Assembly (NCBI GenBank): GCA_964562685.1
Contig: CAZLUP010000015.1
Coordinates: forward strand, 1 to 64,000
DNA: 64,000 bases
Source: Stanieria sp964562685
Lineage (GTDB): Bacteria; Cyanobacteriota; Cyanobacteriia; Cyanobacteriales; Xenococcaceae
Direction: 5' to 3'
The notes under the pieces are model-generated. The model was not told the DNA's origin and searched no databases. It saw only the letters and a program-made list of their open reading frames with translations. Position numbers and translations under genes: made by a program. This document shows positions 45,510 to 55,198 of the stretch, one piece after another (positions within the stretch are counted from its first letter, which is position 1; each line of letters starts with the position of its first letter).

Positions 45510-46576
45510 ATAAAATTTTCTAAATTATTACAGTAAGTTTGAAGTAACTTGATACAATTAGCGATCGCACCTAAATGAGCAATTTCATAGCCATGAGTAT
45601 TTTCTGTAGGAAAGCCAAGACAGGCAGCCCGTGCTACATGACCAAATTTCATGGCAATCGAAGCATCGCTACCAAAACCACTGATTGCAGCAAATTGTAA
45701 AGGAATATTCGCTTGATTAGCTGCTTGTCGCAATTCGGAGTTTAAATTTTCATCATAAATACCGTAACCATCTTGAGAAAGTAAGACGGGAATTTCTCCT
45801 GCTTCAATGGGATATTCCGCAGCCAGAGGACAAATTTCTAAGGCAATCAAAGCATCTAAAGCTTGATTTTGGGTAAAGTATAATGCGCCAATTGCCCCGA
45901 CTTCTTCTTTAGCAGAGGCTACTAAATAAATATCAACTGTTGGCTCTTTGATTTGTTCGGCGAGTTCCAGTAAAATTGCTACCGAAGCTTTGTTATCAAG
46001 AGTGTAACTAGCAATATAATCTTTGAGGCGAGTTGGATGTTTACGATGTTTGCCTACTACTGCTCGACTACCTGGGCGTATTCCAGCAGCTTCTAATTCT
46101 TCTAAAGTTAATTTAGTTTCTACCCAAGCGTCTTCCCAATTTAAAGGCGCATTTTCTTGTTGGGCTTTTTGCGGAGATTCATGGGAAACATGACGCGATC
46201 CGAAGGAAAGTATCCCACTAATTATTTCCTTGTCGCCCAAAATATCTACAACACCTTCTCCATATACCCAAGGAAAAGAGCCTCCTAATTTTCTTACTTG
46301 TAAACAACCACGATAATCAATAGATTTGACAATTGCCCCAATTTCATCTTTATGTCCCGTAATTGCGATCGCTCTTGATGAATTTGTTCCTGGAATTTTG
46401 GCAATAATATTTCCTGCCCTATCTTGCCAAGATTCTACCCCCAATGCAGTAAAACGATCTAGTAGCAAGCGATCGATTTCTGTCTCAACTCCACTAGGAG
46501 AGTGATGTAAAACTAATTCACTAATAATATCAAACAAGCGATCGTAAATTGGGTTTGTCTGGCTATTCAGTTGCAT
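45506..46576 (-). CDS. M42-family metallo-aminopeptidase
   Basis: The protein matches M42 glutamyl-aminopeptidase/endoglucanase-type enzymes, which are dinuclear-metal aminopeptidases in large complexes. Metal and catalytic residues are visible: His in ITGHKDEIGAIV, Asp in YTLDNKASVAILLEL, Glu pair in SAKEEVGAIGA, Glu in ALIALEICPLA and His in NTHGYEIAHL. The length of 356 aa is normal. It acts in the cytoplasm on short peptides. It ends 4 bp inside the small Cys-rich gene, convergently. Confidence 0.9.
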   Translation of the reverse strand: MQLNSQTNPIYDRLFDIISELVLHHSPSGVETEIDRLLLDRFTALGVESWQDRAGNIIAKIPGTNSSRAIAITGHKDEIGAIVKSIDYRGCLQVRKLGGSFPWVYGEGVVDILGDKEIISGILSFGSRHVSHESPQKAQQENAPLNWEDAWVETKLTLEELEAAGIRPGSRAVVGKHRKHPTRLKDYIASYTLDNKASVAILLELAEQIKEPTVDIYLVASAKEEVGAIGALYFTQNQALDALIALEICPLAAEYPIEAGEIPVLLSQDGYGIYDENLNSELRQAANQANIPLQFAAISGFGSDASIAMKFGHVARAACLGFPTENTHGYEIAHLGAIANCIKLLQTYCNNLENFI

Positions 46577-46826
46577 ATCAAATTAGATAAGTTACCAAAA
46601 AAAATTGTAACTGTGATTGTTTCTGCTTAATCAATAATCAACCTATAGCAAATAGTGATGCCTTCTGTAAGATGATTCTCCTCTACATTTCATCGGTGTT
46701 TATCTGCGTTTATCCGTGGATAATATTCAACTCAATAACTGATGTTAAACTGTACTTCTAAAAATTGAAATCGAGGCAAGGCAACAAACCTTCTGTAGAT
46801 TCAATCGACTTGTTGAACTATATTGT

Positions 46827-48653
46827 ATGAAAATATCGCTGATTGGTAATCAAAATTTTGGCAAAGAAATTAGATATTATGCTTGGTTAGGTTTAATTAT
46901 TTTAGCAATTTGTTTGGGGATTTTTTTTCGTTATGCTAATCTCGATCAAAAAATTTTTTGGGTAGATGAAGTTGCTACTTATGTAAGAATTTCTGGTTAT
47001 ACACAAGCGGAAGTTACTCAAAAACTTACCAATCAAGAATGGCTATCTATAGCAGATTTACAACAATATCAAAAAGTCTCTTCAGCCAGAAATTTACAAA
47101 ATACTTTTAATGCTTTAAAACAAAGTCCAGAACACGCACCCCTTTATTTTTTATTAGCCAGGTTTTGGGTACAAGTATTTGGTAATTCAGTTACAGCAAT
47201 TAGAAGTTTATCAGTTATTTGTAGTTTATTAGCTCTTCCTTGTTTATACTGGCTTGGTCGGGAATTATTTAAATCTACTAAAATTGCCGAGCTTTCTGTA
47301 ATGCTTTTGAGTGTTTCTCCATTTTATGTAGCTTATGCACAAGAAGCACGACCTTATAGTTTATGGACAGTAACAATTTTACTTTCTAGTGCTACTTTAT
47401 TAAAAGCTTTACGAACTAATCGAGTACAAAATTGGGTATTTTATACAATTAGTTTGATTTTAGCTTTTTATACTTCTTTGTTTTCTTTTTTAGTGGTAAT
47501 TGGACAGGGAAGTTATGTGTTTATTAGTAATAAGTTTAAATTTAATCAAATAACCATCAACTATTTATTATCATCAAGTTTAGCTCTCATTGCTTTTCTG
47601 CCTTGGTGTTTAGTAATTTATCAAAATTGGCAAGCACTTCAAGATAATACTTCGTGGATGGATCAACCACTAGAAATTTCCGCTATGCTCGGAATTTGGA
47701 TTGCTAGTATTTTGCTTATTTTTGGCGATTTACCCTTATCTCCAGACTTAAATCCACTCAAAGTAGTGATTATTTTAGTAACTTTGATAGTAATTTTAGG
47801 ATTAGGAAGCTTAATTTATTTTTATGCTCAAAAAACTTATTTTAAAAACAATAAATTGCTTTGGTACTGTGCTTTGATTATTTTAGGTATTTTTCTTACT
47901 ATCTATCAAAATAAACTTAATCAATTATCCCTAATTGCTATCTTAAAACCTGTAACTTTTATCGGAATTAGTACCGCTTTAATTTTACTAACTTTAGTAT
48001 CTTATTCTCTATTTTTTCTTATTTTTAATCATCAACAAAAAATTGTTTGGTTTATTTTAACTCAAGCGATCGCAACTCCTACAATTTTAATTATTACTGA
48101 TTTAATTTTTAATGATCAACGTTCTGCCACACCTCGATATTTTATTCCTGCTCAATTGAGTATTCTTTTGGCAATAGTTTATTTATTAGCTAGTCAATTA
48201 GGTTTGATTAATTGGAGTAAAAAAAGTCAATCTCAACTAGGAAAAATTATTTTAACTTTTTTATTATCTTTAAGTATTGTTTCCTGTATTCTTAATTTGG
48301 AAAAATCTCCTCAATATCAAAAATCTCGTAATCTTCACAATCTTCCTCTTGCTGAAATTATTAATCAAGCTCACAGTCCAATTTTAATTTCAGAAGCAAT
48401 TCAAACAATGGATGTCATTTCCCTTAGTTACAATTTACAAAATCAAGTAAAAATAAAATTAATTGATTCTAGTGATGATTTATTAAAAGTACTCACTCAT
48501 ACCAACCCCATATTTTTATTTAATCCTTCGACCAACTTAAAGCAAGAAATCCAAACTAATTCTCAAATCAATATGGAAGAAATATATCAACCAAAACTAA
48601 TTACTCCAGGAGAAATTCATTTAACTCTTTGGTCAATCAAAAAAATAGAATAA
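46827..48653 (+). CDS. GT39-like integral membrane glycosyltransferase
   Basis: The 608-aa protein has about 11-13 membrane helices. The first loop has FWVDEVATYVRI, where the acidic pair matches the catalytic Asp-Glu of GT-C transferases. The segment AYAQEARPYSLWTV is typical of the GT39/ArnT-like group (dolichyl- or undecaprenyl-phosphate sugar dependent). The C-terminal soluble part is about 60 residues. The acceptor is unknown; it may glycosylate a lipid or protein at the outer face. It stands alone, with a spacer of 250 bp upstream holding a TGTTTATCTGCGTTTATCCGTGG repeat-like stretch. Confidence 0.82.
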   Translation: MKISLIGNQNFGKEIRYYAWLGLIILAICLGIFFRYANLDQKIFWVDEVATYVRISGYTQAEVTQKLTNQEWLSIADLQQYQKVSSARNLQNTFNALKQSPEHAPLYFLLARFWVQVFGNSVTAIRSLSVICSLLALPCLYWLGRELFKSTKIAELSVMLLSVSPFYVAYAQEARPYSLWTVTILLSSATLLKALRTNRVQNWVFYTISLILAFYTSLFSFLVVIGQGSYVFISNKFKFNQITINYLLSSSLALIAFLPWCLVIYQNWQALQDNTSWMDQPLEISAMLGIWIASILLIFGDLPLSPDLNPLKVVIILVTLIVILGLGSLIYFYAQKTYFKNNKLLWYCALIILGIFLTIYQNKLNQLSLIAILKPVTFIGISTALILLTLVSYSLFFLIFNHQQKIVWFILTQAIATPTILIITDLIFNDQRSATPRYFIPAQLSILLAIVYLLASQLGLINWSKKSQSQLGKIILTFLLSLSIVSCILNLEKSPQYQKSRNLHNLPLAEIINQAHSPILISEAIQTMDVISLSYNLQNQVKIKLIDSSDDLLKVLTHTNPIFLFNPSTNLKQEIQTNSQINMEEIYQPKLITPGEIHLTLWSIKKIE

Positions 48654-48932
48654 AGTATTAAAAAAAATTGAATCAGATTAATATAATTAATTTTAGAACT
48701 TAAAAAAAGCCCACTGATGAGCAAGGTTGAAAAGTTCAGAGATTAACCAGATAATTGTAGTTTTGCGATCAATTTAGCTTAAGATAATGAATATTATAGA
48801 AATAAAAATTGTTGATTATCAGAACAAACTTTCAGAAATAAAGAAAATTAGAACTAATGATCAAAAAACTATAGAAATTATATTTAATTTGTAGAGATAA
48901 TTCATAAATTATCCCTACTGGAATTAAAATTA
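48654..48932. other. Intergenic region, GT39-like / SDR
   Basis: About 280 bp between convergent genes; AT-rich and without a clear terminator or RNA gene. Confidence 0.3.
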
Positions 48933-49736
48933 CTAATTACATACGGTAGCAACTGAACCGCCATCAACTCGATAATTAGCACCAACCACAAAACTAGAAT
49001 GTTGAGAACAAAGAAAAGCAATTACTGCTGCTACTTCTTGTGCTTTTCCACGGCGTTTTAATTCTAAATGAGGACGCTTTTCTTTCAGAAAACTTTCAAT
49101 TGCTTGATCAAAACTGACACCTTGTTTTTCTGCTCTTTTTTCCATCATTTTGTCTGTCATCGGTGTAGCGATAAAAGCTGGAGAAACAGAGTTAACTAAA
49201 ATACCGTCTTGAGCGTACACTTTAGATAAATTTTTAGCAAGATTCAAAATCGCTGCCTTAGCTGCACAATAAGGCATTTCATCAGGATAAGGTTGAACAG
49301 CATCTTCTGAACCAATTAAAATTATTCTTCCCCAACCTTCTTTTTGCATCATTGGAATAAAAGCACGGCACACTCTTACCGCAGCCATAAAATCTATATC
49401 AATAGTTTCATACCAATCTTTATCAGTTAATTCTAAAAATTCTTTAGTCGAACCAGTAATTCCTGCACAATTAACTAAAATATGAACCGTGCCAAATCGC
49501 TCAATAATTTGTTGTTTGACTGCTTCAACTTCTTCTAAATTGGTTAAATCTGCTGAAACAGGAAAAGCTTCGCCAATTTTGTTGATTTCTTCAACAGTTT
49601 CTTTGAGTGGTTCAATAGTTTTATCAAGTAAAGCAATTTTAACTCCTTCTGCTGCAAGTAATTTAGCAGTTGCCTTTCCGATACCTGAATCTCCACCAGT
49701 AATTACTGCGACTTTACCTTTGATTCCAAAATCCAT
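48933..49736 (-). CDS. SDR-family oxidoreductase
   Basis: This is a full-length classical SDR of 267 aa. The cofactor motif is VITGGDSGIGKATAKLL, the structural motif LVNCAGITG, and the catalytic set is Ser in LIGSEDAV with Tyr and Lys in MPYCAAKAAI. The C-terminal VVGANYRVDGGSV fits. The substrate is unknown; many relatives act on 3-oxoacyl or sugar substrates. In contrast to the SDR at 26.6 kb it keeps the catalytic Tyr-x3-Lys. A miniature mobile element lies 50 bp upstream of its start and may carry or disturb its promoter. Confidence 0.9.
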   Translation of the reverse strand: MDFGIKGKVAVITGGDSGIGKATAKLLAAEGVKIALLDKTIEPLKETVEEINKIGEAFPVSADLTNLEEVEAVKQQIIERFGTVHILVNCAGITGSTKEFLELTDKDWYETIDIDFMAAVRVCRAFIPMMQKEGWGRIILIGSEDAVQPYPDEMPYCAAKAAILNLAKNLSKVYAQDGILVNSVSPAFIATPMTDKMMEKRAEKQGVSFDQAIESFLKEKRPHLELKRRGKAQEVAAVIAFLCSQHSSFVVGANYRVDGGSVATVCN

Positions 49737-49788
49737 AGTTACTTCCTGTCTACATCTGTAAATTGCAATGGTTGTTTGCTGTTGAGAG

Positions 49789-50142
49789 ATTTGGCGTTGC
49801 TAAATTAAACAGTATGAATTGTCAACACTATGGTTGAACAGGGCAAACATTTCATGCTAATCATAGTTCTGAAGCTAAGTGAAAGAACTAAAGCAACTAG
49901 GCTGCTAAACAAAGAGTTGTCTTTTGAAATTAAGAATTAGTTCCACTTTTTCAAAAACAAGTCCGAGTCTTTTGCCGATGAAACCGATGCTAGATATCTC
50001 CAACGACAGTTTCCTGAAAGCTTTGGTAGATGCTTTGGTTGTTTTACAAAACCTACTCTTCAAACAAGCAAAGAGTTGATTAGAACTTGTTACATTCAGC
50101 ATGATGATATTTGATTCATCCATCAAATTAGCAACGCCAAAT
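49789..50142. mobile_element. 354-bp element with terminal inverted repeats (MITE-like)
   Basis: The ends are ATTTGGCGTTGCTAA (49789-49803) and its reverse complement TTAGCAACGCCAAAT (50128-50142), a perfect 15-bp inverted repeat. This is the look of insertion-sequence ends. The inside has only a 73-codon frame (49905-50126, minus) with no transposase motif, so the element is a non-autonomous derivative or a decayed IS. The target-site duplication is not evident. The IS family could not be named from sequence alone. Confidence 0.7.
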
Positions 50143-50441
50143 ACTCAGCTATTGGTTTAGCTGCTATTTTGGTCAAACCAGCCAGATCAATAAATAAACC
50201 AAAGACAATTTAGAGCAATTTTGTATTCACTCTACTAAGTATGATAAGTAGAATTACGAGATTAGCTATCTATCGTGAAGTAGAAATAATTAATTACCAC
50301 ACCTTGAGATATATAGTCATTTCAATTTAGAGTGAGACAATTTCGCCTTGCTATGATAGAATTTCAGCCGAAAAAATGTTTCATTCTTATTTGAAACAAC
50401 TATATTTTCTCGTTTTAGTAGAGCTAGATACTAAAATTTAT
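50143..50441. other. Intergenic region downstream of the small basic protein gene
   Basis: About 300 bp without a recognisable gene or structure, between the miniature element and the small basic protein. Confidence 0.3.
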
Positions 50442-50606
50442 TTAGACAGAAGATGATTTATTTTCCTCAGTTTCTGAAGATTTTTGCTCGCTACTAGAGT
50501 ATCTATTATTCCTGCGCGAGTAACCAGAAGATGCTTTGCGGAACTTTCGCGCATTAACTTTGTTTCTTTCCGCTTTTTCTTTTTTAGCATTACGACGTCG
50601 AGACAT
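50442..50606 (-). CDS. Small basic protein downstream of the RRM gene
   Basis: This 54-aa frame starts at an ATG at 50606 and begins MSRRRNAKKEKAERNKVNAR, followed by a Ser/Glu-rich tail ending NKSSSV. A ribosome site GAGGAA lies 6 bases upstream of the start. The strong Arg/Lys bias in the first half suggests RNA or ribosome binding. It lies 97 bp downstream of the RRM gene, separated by a hairpin. Cyanobacterial RRM genes often have a small ribosomal gene (rpsU) behind them, but this protein does not look like S21. I do not recognise the family. Confidence 0.6.
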   Translation of the reverse strand: MSRRRNAKKEKAERNKVNARKFRKASSGYSRRNNRYSSSEQKSSETEENKSSSV

Positions 50607-50628
50607 TATCATTCCTCATTAGTACAAC

Positions 50629-50679
50629 AAAAAACTTCTGGGAAGTGCCAGTGGAATTAATCCGTTTGATTCCCAGAAG
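50629..50679 (-). terminator. Intrinsic terminator or attenuator between RRM gene and small basic protein
   Basis: On the minus strand CTTCTGGGAA and TTCCCAGAAG form a perfect 10-bp stem around a 25-base loop, followed by six T. The order is stem, then T run, so it would end transcripts of the RRM gene; partial read-through could feed the small basic gene. Confidence 0.8.
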
Positions 50680-50703
50680 CTTTATTTAACTTAAACTTAA
50701 AGC

Positions 50704-50994
50704 TTAGAAGCGGTAGTTTTTGCGACCACCACCACCAAACGAGTTCCTATCTTCGCGAGGTTTAGCTTTGTTAACTTTTAACTCACGATCCATCCATTCA
50801 GCCCCATTGAGAGCATTAATGGCTTTATCTTCTTCTGCCTCTGTTCCCATTTCTACAAAGGCAAAGCCTCTTACTCTCCCTGTATCACGGTCGGTAGGGA
50901 GGTGAACACGCTTAACGCTTCCATACTCAGCAAAGACATCGGTGAGGTCCGCTTGAGTAACCTCGTAGTCTAAATTGCCTACATAAATTGACAT
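50704..50994 (-). CDS. RRM-type RNA-binding protein (cyanobacterial Rbp family)
   Basis: A single RNA-recognition motif fills residues 1-80. RNP2 is IYVGNLDY and RNP1 is RGFAFVEM. A short Gly/Arg-rich tail (FGGGGRKNYRF) follows, placing it with the Rbp proteins of cyanobacteria, several of which are cold-induced; some bind thylakoid-related mRNAs. The 96-aa length is normal. The 205-bp leader may contain cold-regulatory elements, as known for this family; I cannot identify them. Downstream is a hairpin and then the small basic gene. Confidence 0.95.
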   Translation of the reverse strand: MSIYVGNLDYEVTQADLTDVFAEYGSVKRVHLPTDRDTGRVRGFAFVEMGTEAEEDKAINALNGAEWMDRELKVNKAKPREDRNSFGGGGRKNYRF

Positions 50995-51199
50995 AAATCA
51001 ATTGTCTCCTTAATCATAAATTGTGTAGAGAGCGAAGATTTCGGAGAGAAGCTTATCAATACTCTATGGAAAAAACCTATCAATACTGAATACAAATTCT
51101 ATCTCTTATCTTTATTCTCAAATACTATGCTAACACTTTGTATTAGAGATGAACAGATCAATATCCTTAAAAAAAGCTTAGTTTTTTCTAAAAATTTTT

Positions 51200-51904
51200 T
51201 TAATTGATAACTTTTTCGATTAATTTTGAAATTTGAAAGGCTCGATTCAAAACCATCAGATGCCCTGCTTTTTCAATTGCAACATCTGGTTTAACAAAAC
51301 GAATGGGGAAAATGCGATCGCTCATTCCATGAATATGATAAAGATGTTCGGGAATAGTTTGATTATTCCAAATAACTACTCGATGAATTGCCCATTTAAT
51401 AAAGTGGGCATCGGTATCAAATAAAATTGCTCTGAGTAACTGACATTCTTCTTTGTTTTCTAAACCAAAAAACCATTTAATTAATGAATATCCTATAAAA
51501 AGAAAGGTTTGGTAAGGAAAAATCCGATGAACAGGAAACCAGCGTAAAATTTTGAAATAAAAAGGAATTTCTGCTCTATTTTTAGTACTAGAAATTAGAA
51601 TTAAATGATCTACTTGAATTTGTTTAGCAATTTCGATTGCAACTATGCCACCAAAAGATAAACCGATAATGATGGGATGATCGGATGTAATTTGAGTCGT
51701 TAGACGTTGAGCATAGTCAGCCAGGGATTCATTGGGTTTTGGGTCTAACCAATTAATGTGAACTGGCTGATATCCTTTAAACTTTAATCTTTGGAAAACC
51801 CGCTGATCAGCACCTAAACCGCTAATAAAATAAATATTTTTTAATGATTTCTCAGACCGTTCCTTAATTAATTGAGAAGAGCGATCGCTTTGAGATTGAG
51901 TCAT
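51200..51904 (-). CDS. Alpha/beta hydrolase
   Basis: The nucleophile elbow is GLSFGG (Ser), preceded by an oxyanion-type ISGLGADQRVF. An acidic residue lies in HGMSDRIFPI and the catalytic His in KAGHLMVLNRA. The 234-aa protein lacks a signal peptide and matches small esterase/lipase-like hydrolases. The substrate is unknown. It follows the RRM gene on the same strand but is upstream of it (transcription runs from this gene toward the RRM), with 205 bp between. Confidence 0.82.
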   Translation of the reverse strand: MTQSQSDRSSQLIKERSEKSLKNIYFISGLGADQRVFQRLKFKGYQPVHINWLDPKPNESLADYAQRLTTQITSDHPIIIGLSFGGIVAIEIAKQIQVDHLILISSTKNRAEIPFYFKILRWFPVHRIFPYQTFLFIGYSLIKWFFGLENKEECQLLRAILFDTDAHFIKWAIHRVVIWNNQTIPEHLYHIHGMSDRIFPIRFVKPDVAIEKAGHLMVLNRAFQISKLIEKVIN

Positions 51905-52070
51905 TTCAGTTATTAGTTACTACTTAAACTTAAGTATATTTAAAAACATTTATAATTAAAAATCAGCAAGAAAAATAATCATCAAGCAATGAATTTTTTG
52001 CGCTCATTCCGAGCCTCGGCACAGCTAAGATCGCATTTAAGATAAATCTCAAAAAATTATCAATTAGCTC

Positions 52071-52559
52071 GTGAATAAAATAGTAATTTTTGGTAACTCT
52101 GGTTCAGGAAAATCGACAATGGCATTAGCTTTGAAGCAGAAATACAGATTAGCACATCTCGATCTAGATACTTTAGCTTGGGAAGTAGAAAATCCTACTG
52201 TCAGGAGAAGAATCGAAGATAGTTTAAAAGATTTATCTAAGTTTATTAAAACCCATAAAAGTTGGGTGATTGAAGGTTGTTATTCCAGTTTGTTAAAAGA
52301 AGCTATTCATCATTGTACCAAGTTGATTTTTCTTAATCCTGGGGTTGATATTTGCGTGCAAAACTGTCTTGCTCGTCCCTGGGAATCTCATAAATATCCT
52401 TCTCCAGAAGTTCAAAATGAAAATCTAGCAATGTTGCTTGATTGGGTAAAACAATACGAAACAAGAGATGATGAGTTTTCTCTTCAAAGTCATCGACAAT
52501 TATTTGAGGAATTTTCAGGAGAAAAAATTGAATATTTATCTAATAAAAGAAATTTATAA
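52071..52559 (+). CDS. P-loop nucleotide/shikimate-kinase-like protein
   Basis: The Walker A motif is IFGNSGSGKSTMALAL, followed by a lid-like Asp-Leu-Asp-Thr (LDLDTLAWE), typical of adenylate-kinase-like AAA proteins of the FLAP/topology-modulation type. It starts with a GTG at 52071. The 162-aa length fits a stand-alone small-molecule kinase. The substrate cannot be told. It stands alone between two genes on the minus strand. Confidence 0.72.
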   Translation: MNKIVIFGNSGSGKSTMALALKQKYRLAHLDLDTLAWEVENPTVRRRIEDSLKDLSKFIKTHKSWVIEGCYSSLLKEAIHHCTKLIFLNPGVDICVQNCLARPWESHKYPSPEVQNENLAMLLDWVKQYETRDDEFSLQSHRQLFEEFSGEKIEYLSNKRNL

Positions 52560-52830
52560 AAAATTTTACTCAAGTAAAAAATATTGAGATTAATTTTAAA
52601 ATACAAAGACTTGCTTTGAATTTTAATACTTAATATTAAGATAAACAATTACATATTAAGGTAGAAACATTGATTGTATTGCCTTAATAGTTGCTCAAAT
52701 TCCTCTAAGTTATCTGTTGTCATTGGCGATCGCGTCTAGCTACCAAACTATTTTTATACTCAATATACTCTTTTCTAAGATGAAATAAAAAAAGAATATT
52801 ATTAATAGTTTGATTTTAGATGAGATTTAG

Positions 52831-53901
52831 TTAATAACCCGCCGAGGTACAAGCTTGGGGTGGCTGTTGAATTTTAAATTCTTCGATCGCACCATCACCA
52901 TCAAAATCTAGTTGAGCGGAATTAGGTCCAGCTAAAAATTGCTCGGGATTAATGCCATTATTCGTCAAGATTGGTTTAATATTGACCTGCTGATTACCTA
53001 ACTGAACTGTGCCATCTGCTAGAACTGCTACTTGTTGTGACGTACCAGAATCAGTCCAAACTGCACTACCAGGTTGACAAGCAGCTTGACTAGTAGCTTG
53101 AGGACTACCACCAGCAAATCCTCCCACAATTGACCCTAAAATTGGACTAACAACACCTTGATATACTTGCGAAACTCCATCCATAATTGTGCTGCTACCT
53201 AGCACTGGAGTAGGATTAACTGTCGTATTTGCTGCTTGAGGATTTGTAGGAAAAGAGCTAGCTGATGGATTAGTCGGAGTTGGATTACTGATACTAAGAT
53301 TAGAATTACTAAAATTAAAGGGAACTGGATTATTAGCTATTGTAGAACTACCACTTAAATAAACATGATCGACAACTTGTCCTTGGTGAATTCTTTTGGT
53401 AATTTGCCAACCTGGTTCGAGAAAAACCCTCATCGGATTAGTCGTTAATCCTTTAGTTCTACCAATAGTTAAATCTGGTAATTTGGGGTCTTTGTGAAAG
53501 GCAATTAATTGTAATTCTCCATCGCGTTCGACGATCTTATTTACATAGGAAACTGCATCGTCTTGTCCGTTCAGACGAAGACTATAGCCATTAGTATTGG
53601 TAATGCGCTTACAACTGCCAGTATAGTCAAAATTATTTAATAACAAATTTACTGTCACGGGGGCAGAACCACTTTCTTGCCAACAAGGTTGTTTACCAGG
53701 AATTTGCTCGATGATTTCCAAGCGATATTCTTTATAACCAAAAGGAACAGCAACTGCTATAAATTGTCCTGGATTAACTGCTTGTTCTTCAAAAGCAACT
53801 GCTTTGGGAATAGAAGTACAAAAGGGAAGAGCGATCGCACCTAAAGCTAGAGCTAATAATTTTGTCCGTTGAGTAAATGTCATCATTTTTAATAACTTCA
53901 A
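52831..53901 (-). CDS. DUF3747 protein, exported
   Basis: An N-terminal signal peptide (about residues 1-37, hydrophobic stretch LLALALGAIALPF, cleavage near AVA-FEEQ) is followed by the DUF3747 domain (about 38-190), with VNPGQFIAVAVPFGYKEYRL and MRVFLEPGWQI. The middle (about 195-250) is a Pro/Asn/Ser/Thr-rich linker, and the tail (about 255-356) has a Cys near each end. Such proteins are outer or periplasmic in cyanobacteria with unknown role. The distance to psaC (about 460 bp) suggests a separate promoter. Confidence 0.75.
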   Translation of the reverse strand: MKLLKMMTFTQRTKLLALALGAIALPFCTSIPKAVAFEEQAVNPGQFIAVAVPFGYKEYRLEIIEQIPGKQPCWQESGSAPVTVNLLLNNFDYTGSCKRITNTNGYSLRLNGQDDAVSYVNKIVERDGELQLIAFHKDPKLPDLTIGRTKGLTTNPMRVFLEPGWQITKRIHQGQVVDHVYLSGSSTIANNPVPFNFSNSNLSISNPTPTNPSASSFPTNPQAANTTVNPTPVLGSSTIMDGVSQVYQGVVSPILGSIVGGFAGGSPQATSQAACQPGSAVWTDSGTSQQVAVLADGTVQLGNQQVNIKPILTNNGINPEQFLAGPNSAQLDFDGDGAIEEFKIQQPPQACTSAGY

Positions 53902-54359
53902 TTAAATAATTTGCTCAAAAAACCTACCAATTGCCAATAAATAATGTTAAATTGTACCAGCGAAATCTAGACCTCATTGTTTTTTACGTTTTTTTTTGGT
54001 TTTTATGCAGTTAATTTCTTAAAAACAAAATTAGTTTAATTAGGAAAAAAATTTACATTTTAGAAACATTATCTAAAGCTAAATAAGCAGTTATGTATCT
54101 AATTGACTGCTTTCAAATGATTAGATAATTATTACTCGCTCAAAAAACAATAGTGTCGTCAACTCCCAACTAAACTAATGACAGCATAATTGGAAAATTG
54201 AACGACACTATATTTCGACAAAATATAAAGTGAGCTTAATAATTGCCACTTTTAATAATTGGTTTGACACAGTCAAAGAAATTTGAGGCAACCATTGCCA
54301 AATAGCATTTCGCAATTTTATACCTCTGTCCGTCTTGAGTAGACGAAGTTTCTTCGAGC
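53902..54359. other. Intergenic region, psaC / DUF3747 gene
   Basis: About 460 bp between two genes on the minus strand. Close to the psaC stop a small stem CGAAG/CTTCG with an AAA loop is seen (near 54340). No T run follows. No RNA gene was recognised. Confidence 0.35.
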
Positions 54360-54605
54360 TTAGTAGGCAAGACCCATACTACGAGTAGTTTCAGGTCCTA
54401 AATAAACACGGATACTTAAAAAGTCGGTAGGACAAGCAGTTTCACACCGCTTACAACCTACACAGTCTTCTGTACGAGGAGAGGATGCAATTTGTCCAGC
54501 TTTACAGCCGTCCCAAGGCACCATCTCTAGTACATCCGTGGGGCAAGCCCGTACGCACTGAGTACAACCAATACAAGTATCGTAGATTTTTACGCTATGA
54601 GACAT
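54360..54605 (-). CDS. psaC: Photosystem I iron-sulfur protein PsaC
   Basis: PsaC carries the terminal FA and FB [4Fe-4S] clusters of photosystem I on its stromal side. The 81-aa sequence has the two CxxCxxCxxxCP sets: CIGCTQCVRACP and CVGCKRCETACP. The rest (VLEMVPWDGCKAGQIASSPR and VYLGPETTRSMGLAY) is almost invariant in cyanobacteria. AAGGAG lies about 10 bases upstream of the ATG. It follows a small membrane-protein gene on the same strand with 140 bp between. Confidence 0.99.
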   Translation of the reverse strand: MSHSVKIYDTCIGCTQCVRACPTDVLEMVPWDGCKAGQIASSPRTEDCVGCKRCETACPTDFLSIRVYLGPETTRSMGLAY

Positions 54606-54745
54606 TTAATATCGGCTCCTTATTACCGAGTGTTCTCCTATGTAAGGGTATTTCTTCGGGATTAAGGGCTAGTTTACCTTATGGCAAGATTCCCCTCATG
54701 CAAAAAGCTACATAACTTCAAATTCTGTAACAGGAATTGGCTTGA

Positions 54746-54979
54746 TTATTTGTGATCGGAAACTAAACTTCCTAATGGAATAGGCTTCCTGATAAACAAT
54801 AGAGCAAGCAACGCCAGTAGATGAATTGACCAATGAGTAATAACTAGTCCCCAAATTAAACAAACAATTGTAGTGCCAACTGCCAATACACCAAAAATAT
54901 CATGGGCAGTACGTAGATACAAAATTATACTTCCAAGTGCAGTGATCAATAATAGTAAGGGAAACATGGGAATTATCAT
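54746..54979 (-). CDS. Small membrane protein, hypothetical
   Basis: The 77-aa protein consists of two to three hydrophobic helices (MIIPMFPLLLLITALGSIIL, GVLAVGTTIVCLIWGLVITH and IHLLALLALLFI) and a short polar tail. It has no known motif. It lies upstream of psaC on the same strand and may share its transcript. Its role is unknown; small membrane proteins next to photosystem genes are often assembly or stability factors, but that is speculation. Confidence 0.55.
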   Translation of the reverse strand: MIIPMFPLLLLITALGSIILYLRTAHDIFGVLAVGTTIVCLIWGLVITHWSIHLLALLALLFIRKPIPLGSLVSDHK

Positions 54980-55198
54980 TACAATTACCTCTTAATCGAT
55001 TTAGTGGTTAAGAGACGCAAAAAGTGTTGTTTGTTTTCTCTACACTTGTTTGATCTTTATACTATTCACTTTACCTTAGCTTTCTTTTAAAAATAGTTAT
55101 TTAGATAGCCAAATGATCGATATTGTCAAACTTCTTTGCATAACTTCAAATTGATTTTTATCTAATTAATTTCAATCCACTTATTTTGTTCTCAATTT

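Noticed and set aside
49905..50126. 73-codon frame on the minus strand as a gene
   Set aside because: It lies wholly within the inverted-repeat element, has no known motif and no clear ribosome site; treated as part of the element.
50442..50606. Ribosomal protein S21 behind the RRM gene
   Set aside because: The position fits but the sequence does not match S21; kept as an unrecognised small basic protein.
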